Assembly: GCA_003219925.1 (NCBI GenBank)
Contig: QHQU01000167.1
Coordinates: 1 to 17,123 of the forward strand
Direction of reading: 5' to 3'
DNA: 17,123 bases
From: Verrucomicrobiota bacterium
GTDB lineage: Bacteria > Verrucomicrobiota > Verrucomicrobiia > Chthoniobacterales > UBA10450
Position numbers and translations under genes: made by a program. Under the pieces are notes generated by a model. It was not told the origin of the DNA and ran no database searches. It saw only the letters and a list, made by a program, of their open reading frames with translations. Shown one piece after another: positions 13,860 through 17,123 of this stretch. Position 1 is the first letter of the stretch. Every line of letters starts with the position of its first letter.

Positions 13860-15893
13860 CTAGGAGACCGCAACTTGACGCTCTTCCGGAGCCGGAGAAG
13901 GCGAAACAATCGGTTTGGTTTTCGCGGTAGCGTACTGCCGCCGAAATTTTTTCACATAAAACAACAGGAACACGCCGGTCACAATCAGGAGCGAACCGAT
14001 CCATTTCAAGAGCCAGCCGGGGTCGCGCAAAATTTGAATCGTGCTTTGCCCGAGATTCTCCGGATTCCACGACGCCTGTGACATCTTGAAGGTTTGGCCG
14101 CTCCAGGTTCGCCACCAACTGCCCGGAAAACTGAAGGGATGATTCATCCAGCATTGGCCGCTGGCGCTATCGCCCTCGGCGGTCGAGACCCGGAGCGTGC
14201 TTTTGAATCCAGCGGGCGCATCGCTGCCTTCATTGCGCGCGACCTCGAAATCCATCAGCTCGAGCGCGATTGGCAACGGCGTCGAGCGCCAACCGTAGGA
14301 AATGCCAATTGGATTTGGGGACGTCGGAACGGTGATTTGCCAACCCCCCGAAATCCATTGCTCGAAAGCTTTGCCATTTTGTTCCACTCGAACGCGGACG
14401 CCGTCGGGCAATTCATTTGCGCTATCACCTTTCGCGGGCATGAAATCCATCCATTGCTCCGCGTGCGGCAAAATGCGATCGACCACCAGTTGCCAGTCGG
14501 CCCAGCCCGTGACGAGCGGTTTATTTAATTCCAGCGGGCCCGAGGAATGGCCGAGTTTTCGCGAATCCAACTCGTAGGAAATCGCGCCGTCGTCAGCAAC
14601 GAAAAACGTGAGCTGATTTTCTGCAGCGTTCGCTTCGTTCATTGCCGGAGCAATGTTCGGAATGGTTGAAGGCCCGCCATTGGTTGAAACGGCCTGTCCG
14701 TTTCCATGCGTATTTGGCGCCGCCGTTGCAATTGGAACTCCGCGGCCGCGAATGGTGACGACGACCGCAGGATTATTCGGCGAATCGCTGAGCGAGACCG
14801 GTTTTCCATCCTGCATTCGGAGATCGGCCCAATAGTTTTCAATTCGCACAGTGAATGGCGTTCCCGCAATCTCGATCTCCCTTTTGAGATTTTGCGCGAC
14901 ATCGAGAGTCTGCGCTTTTCCCGCGAGTGAAATGGTGAGCTGACCTTTGTCGCCATCTTGCGGCGGTGAGAACGAAATTTTTGCTCCGGTCCCGCCGCCT
15001 TTGGCGACGTGACTGATCTGCTCGGGCATTTTGGCAAAGACGAAGATGGATTCTTCCAACTCGGTCATCCCGAGCGAAGTCGAGGGATCCCGTTGCGTAA
15101 GCTGTGAGGTAACTTCCCCGGGGTCCCCCGACGTCGCGTCGCTCTGCCCGGGATGACCAGGTTTAACGATCTCGGCCTTCCCGCGTTTCAATTCGATGTT
15201 GGCCAGGCCCATGGCGAATTTTCCATTTTGGGCGTCACCGGCGAGCAACCAACTTTCCAGTTGTTGCCCCATCATCGCAGTTTTGATCGTGAAATGGAGC
15301 GCGGCCGTTCCGCCCGAATCCAACGGCCGCGGATTCAGTTTGGCGTCAATTGCCTCGGCATAATCAATCACGCTGAGCCGCGCACCGCTGGCTAGTTTTC
15401 CCAAATCTCGCGGATGCTTCGGTGTTGGCGGGCGATGCAAAAATTCCGCGCGATAACCTTTCAACACGCCATCGGAATCATGAACACGCAGTTGATGTTC
15501 ATCGATGAGGAGACGGTTGCTCGGCGGATCGCCTTTGAACAAGGTCATCGTCCCTTCGATTCCAAAAATGCGACCGATGAGCGAGCCGGTCAGGAGGGTA
15601 ATGATGCCAAGATGAGTAACGAGAAAGGCAACGTGATGTTTCCGCCACGGCCAGCGCGACAGAGCGGAGACGATGAGATTAGCGCCAAGTAAGATGAGCC
15701 AGAGATTGAACCAGGGCGCGCGATAAACGTAAGCACGCGCGACTTTGGCATCGAAGCTCGATTCCCAAATCGTTCCGGCAATGGCCGCAACGATCAGGAC
15801 TGCGAGCAAAACGACCGCCAGCTTGAGCGACGCGAAAAATTTGAAGACCCGGCCGCGCTGCCAGGAGGGACGCGCTGAAGAAATGGTCGCCAT
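13860..15893 (-). CDS. resB: ResB-like cytochrome c biogenesis protein carrying a 32-codon repeat insertion
   Basis: This 677-residue membrane protein has the ResB layout. Helix 1 is near 18-43 (FKFFASLKLAVVLLAVLIVA, ending GTIWES). Helix 2 (WFNLWLILLGANLIVSAL) and helix 3 (VAFLVTHLGIITLLTGSLIG) follow, then a large periplasmic domain. The last helix is WLLKWIGSLLIVTGVFLLFY, near 625-645. ResB works with a CcsA/ResC partner in system II cytochrome c maturation, which delivers haem to apocytochromes. No CcsA-like gene is in the window; it may lie elsewhere. Residues 246-277 (from GHPGQSDATSGD to RDPSTSLGMT) are encoded exactly by a 96-bp family A repeat at 15063-15158. The periplasmic domain also has a low-complexity Asn/Ala/Pro stretch (ATAAPNTHGNGQ...). 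Confidence 0.85.
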   Translation of the reverse strand: MATISSARPSWQRGRVFKFFASLKLAVVLLAVLIVAAIAGTIWESSFDAKVARAYVYRAPWFNLWLILLGANLIVSALSRWPWRKHHVAFLVTHLGIITLLTGSLIGRIFGIEGTMTLFKGDPPSNRLLIDEHQLRVHDSDGVLKGYRAEFLHRPPTPKHPRDLGKLASGARLSVIDYAEAIDAKLNPRPLDSGGTAALHFTIKTAMMGQQLESWLLAGDAQNGKFAMGLANIELKRGKAEIVKPGHPGQSDATSGDPGEVTSQLTQRDPSTSLGMTELEESIFVFAKMPEQISHVAKGGGTGAKISFSPPQDGDKGQLTISLAGKAQTLDVAQNLKREIEIAGTPFTVRIENYWADLRMQDGKPVSLSDSPNNPAVVVTIRGRGVPIATAAPNTHGNGQAVSTNGGPSTIPNIAPAMNEANAAENQLTFFVADDGAISYELDSRKLGHSSGPLELNKPLVTGWADWQLVVDRILPHAEQWMDFMPAKGDSANELPDGVRVRVEQNGKAFEQWISGGWQITVPTSPNPIGISYGWRSTPLPIALELMDFEVARNEGSDAPAGFKSTLRVSTAEGDSASGQCWMNHPFSFPGSWWRTWSGQTFKMSQASWNPENLGQSTIQILRDPGWLLKWIGSLLIVTGVFLLFYVKKFRRQYATAKTKPIVSPSPAPEERQVAVS
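15063..15158. repeat. Family A palindromic repeat, full 96-bp copy inside resB
   Basis: The element starts GGTCATCCCGAGCGAAGTCG and ends CTGCCCGGGATGACC. The terminal nine bases are perfect inverted copies (GGTCATCCC/GGGATGACC). Its middle (CGTTGCGTAAGCTGTGAGGT) matches the intergenic copy at 15945. Its length is a multiple of three and the resB frame reads through. Confidence 0.88.
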
Positions 15894-15944
15894 GATCGCG
15901 CGACCAGTTTCCGCAAGATCGGGCGCGGTTCAACTCGTCTGCTC

Positions 15945-16030
15945 GTCATCCCGAGCGAAAGCCGAGGGATCCCGTCGCGAAAAGCTTTGAGGTCACTTCA
16001 TCGGGATCCCTCGATTCCGCTCGGGATGAC
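15945..16030. repeat. Family A palindromic repeat, intergenic copy
   Basis: GTCATCCCGAGCGAAAGCCG opens it and CCTCGATTCCGCTCGGGATGAC closes it, with near-perfect arms. The centre (CGTCGCGAAAAGCTTTGAGG) aligns with that of the resB copy. It sits 51 bases upstream of resB's start. Confidence 0.88.
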
Positions 16031-16037
16031 GGCAAAG

Positions 16038-16066
16038 ACTCGGCGGTCATAGGCCGCCGCTACAGA
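16038..16066 (-). repeat. Family B palindromic repeat, copy 3
   Basis: Read on the minus strand it is CTGTAGCGGCGGCCTATGAC followed by CGCCGAGTC, matching copies 1 and 2. It lies 7 bases after the intergenic family A element. Confidence 0.78.
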
Positions 16067-16073
16067 AGAAAAT

Positions 16074-16541
16074 TTACTTCGTCCAGGCCTTCCAGCGTTT
16101 GCGGATCGGTTTGGTATAATGTGAAACCTTCACGTTCTTCAAGCGATCAACGCCTTCCTTGAGCGCATCTGCCGAATCTTCGGCCTTGGCTTTGACCGAT
16201 TTCAGCATCGGCCACAGAAACGGCAGCGAGAGGAAACCTAGTGCGCCGTCGCCTATTTTTTCCTCCGGCTCGATCTTCCTTTCGGCCGTGCTCGAGGCGT
16301 AGCGAATCGCCAGTCCGATCGCGATGCCAATGCCGAGCGCGCTAAGCAGGATCGGGATCGGATTGCTGCGCACAAAAATCTCGGTGCGCTCTCGCGCCGC
16401 GCCCGCTTTCTCCTTGGTTTGTTCCCACGCGTTGCTCGCAGTGCCGGACATACCACGGTTGCTTGTCTGGAAAGCACCCACGTCGGCCGATGCGCTAGTG
16501 GGAACCTCCTCATTAAATTCGTCGCCAGTTGGATTGATCAT
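16074..16541 (-). CDS. Small membrane protein, DUF883/ElaB-like layout
   Basis: This is a 155-residue protein. The N-terminal half is hydrophilic with a short helical segment (ASNAWEQTKEKAGAARERTE). One clear membrane segment follows after FVRSNPIP (ILLSALGIGIAIGLAIRYAS). A weaker hydrophobic stretch (LGFLSLPFLWPM) and a Lys-rich amphipathic helix (VKAKAEDSADALKEGVDRLK) complete it. The order of charged helix, then RSNPIPxLLSALGIGxxIG, resembles the DUF883/ElaB/YqjD membrane-anchor family, so this is a loose match and not a firm assignment. The ATG at 16541 is the only good start. It is preceded by the divergent decayed methyltransferase and followed by repeats, then resB. Confidence 0.7.
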   Translation of the reverse strand: MINPTGDEFNEEVPTSASADVGAFQTSNRGMSGTASNAWEQTKEKAGAARERTEIFVRSNPIPILLSALGIGIAIGLAIRYASSTAERKIEPEEKIGDGALGFLSLPFLWPMLKSVKAKAEDSADALKEGVDRLKNVKVSHYTKPIRKRWKAWTK

Positions 16542-16620
16542 ACAATGAGATTTCGTTTTTCGCGGCCAGTTCGCGCGGCCAGCCCGATTGCTGAAAACTT
16601 ACGCGTCTTATCTTGGCAAG

Positions 16621-17123
16621 GTGAAACTTAACCTCGATTGCTGGATTTTCTACCAGGAAGGTTATGTCAATATCGACCGCAATGAGGTGCGAGCCGATCG
16701 TTACGAAGACATTTCCACTCTGCCAGCTTCGAAGCCAACTGCGCCGATGAGATTTACGCCGGACACGTGGCTGAGCATGTGGACGACGTCATAGCGAGCT
16801 TCGGGCGTTGGTTTGAGGTGTTGAAACCGGGGGCCCGCATCACCATAACAGTGCCGGATTGTCGCGGCGCAAATCGAATGTGGTTGGAACGAAAACGTTT
16901 TCCCGCCTTGGAGTTAGGGCCCGACGAAGGAATCATCGCTATCACCACGGGAGTGAAAGCCGACGATCTCGGCGACCAAAAAAAGGAGGAGGTCCTGCAC
17001 AATATCGACGTTGCGAATATGCATGGAATTGGTGGGATTTATCAACATCGCACCGGTCGATAACCACGAAGCGATGGTCGCGCCCTCCTCGGCGCTTGGC
17101 TGGCAACTCGCGCTCGAAGGTTA
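16621..17123 (+). pseudogene. Decayed SAM-dependent methyltransferase (two frameshifts, degenerate motif I), cut by window edge
   Basis: Three segments in two reading frames join into one methyltransferase-like protein. Segment 1 (from GTG 16621) reads VKLNLDCWIFYQEGYVNID. Segment 2 (from 16728) reads FEANCADEIYAGHVAEHVDD and continues through WFEVLKPGARITITVPDCRG. Segment 3 (from about 17011) reads LRICMELVGFINIAPVDNHE to the window end. Frame changes at about 16726-16728 (one base missing) and 17007-17013 (one base extra). The SAM-binding motif expected as KLNLGCG is LNLDCW, so a key glycine loop is lost. AGHVAEHVDD and the LKPGARITITVPD strand are typical of class I methyltransferases. Frameshifts could be sequencing errors, but the altered motif I favours real decay. 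Confidence 0.65.

Noticed and set aside
13618..14154. A 178-residue minus-strand open frame
   Set aside because: It overlaps resB in another frame and then runs through the palindromic element at 13685-13805.
7863..16066. Repeats as a possible CRISPR array
   Set aside because: Copies are dispersed, palindromic and of several families; no evenly spaced direct repeats with unique spacers and no cas genes are present.
16978..16984. Run of seven A as a programmed slippage site in the methyltransferase
   Set aside because: The protein reads sensibly for about nine residues past the run in the same frame, so the frame change lies later, near 17007-17013.

Overview
The window looks like a chromosomal stretch from a soil or sediment Gram-negative bacterium. 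I favour Verrucomicrobiota, possibly near Chthoniobacterales, but this is inference. The Gram-negative call rests on a BamA-type outer-membrane assembly protein and on several exported proteins, including a putative beta-barrel. The futalosine-pathway enzyme MqnC, a class II (GlpX) fructose bisphosphatase, a ResB cytochrome c biogenesis protein and the very dense palindromic repeats fit that phylum but do not prove it. I found no rRNA, tRNA, CRISPR array, transposase or integrase.

Layout: 1-2246 (minus) carries the N-terminal part of bamA, cut by the window edge, preceded by mqnC. 2395-4366 (plus) is a tight pair of a zinc alcohol dehydrogenase and a D-amino-acid-oxidase-like flavoprotein. 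4395-7862 (minus) holds a small unknown protein, an HExxH putative metallopeptidase, a GNAT acetyltransferase, an exported NTF2/SnoaL-like protein, a beta/gamma-crystallin-like protein and glpX. 8265-10378 (minus) is a candidate heavy-metal (perhaps copper) locus: an exported Cys-rich protein with one membrane segment, a previously hidden 41-residue secreted Cys-rich peptide with a near-ideal ribosome binding site, and a protein joining a heavy-metal-binding domain to a putative outer-membrane barrel. 10843-11349 (plus) is an exported protein of unknown function. 11672-13621 (minus) is a DUF1353 lipoprotein followed by a Tet-like MFS exporter. 13860-15893 (minus) is ResB and 16074-16541 (minus) is a small membrane protein. 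16621-17123 (plus) is a decayed SAM-methyltransferase.

The most striking property is the number of different short palindromic repeat families. Family A (GTCATCCCGAGCG...CGCTCGGGATGAC) occurs three times; family B (CTGTAGC-GCGGTC...GACCGCCG) three times; several larger multi-stem elements lie between genes; and two heptanucleotide tandem tracts flank glpX. Three repeats lie inside reading frames without breaking them: 96 bp, exactly 32 codons, in the ResB gene; a half element in the oxidase gene; and a hairpin in the metal-binding barrel gene. This resembles the way palindromic elements add peptide segments to proteins in Rickettsia.

The genes do not form one pathway. The clearest joint function is the proposed metal-handling locus at 8265-10378, where all three products carry export signals and Cys/His/Met-rich segments and lie on one strand. 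A perfect 20-bp palindrome and a long hairpin sit in its two intercistronic gaps.
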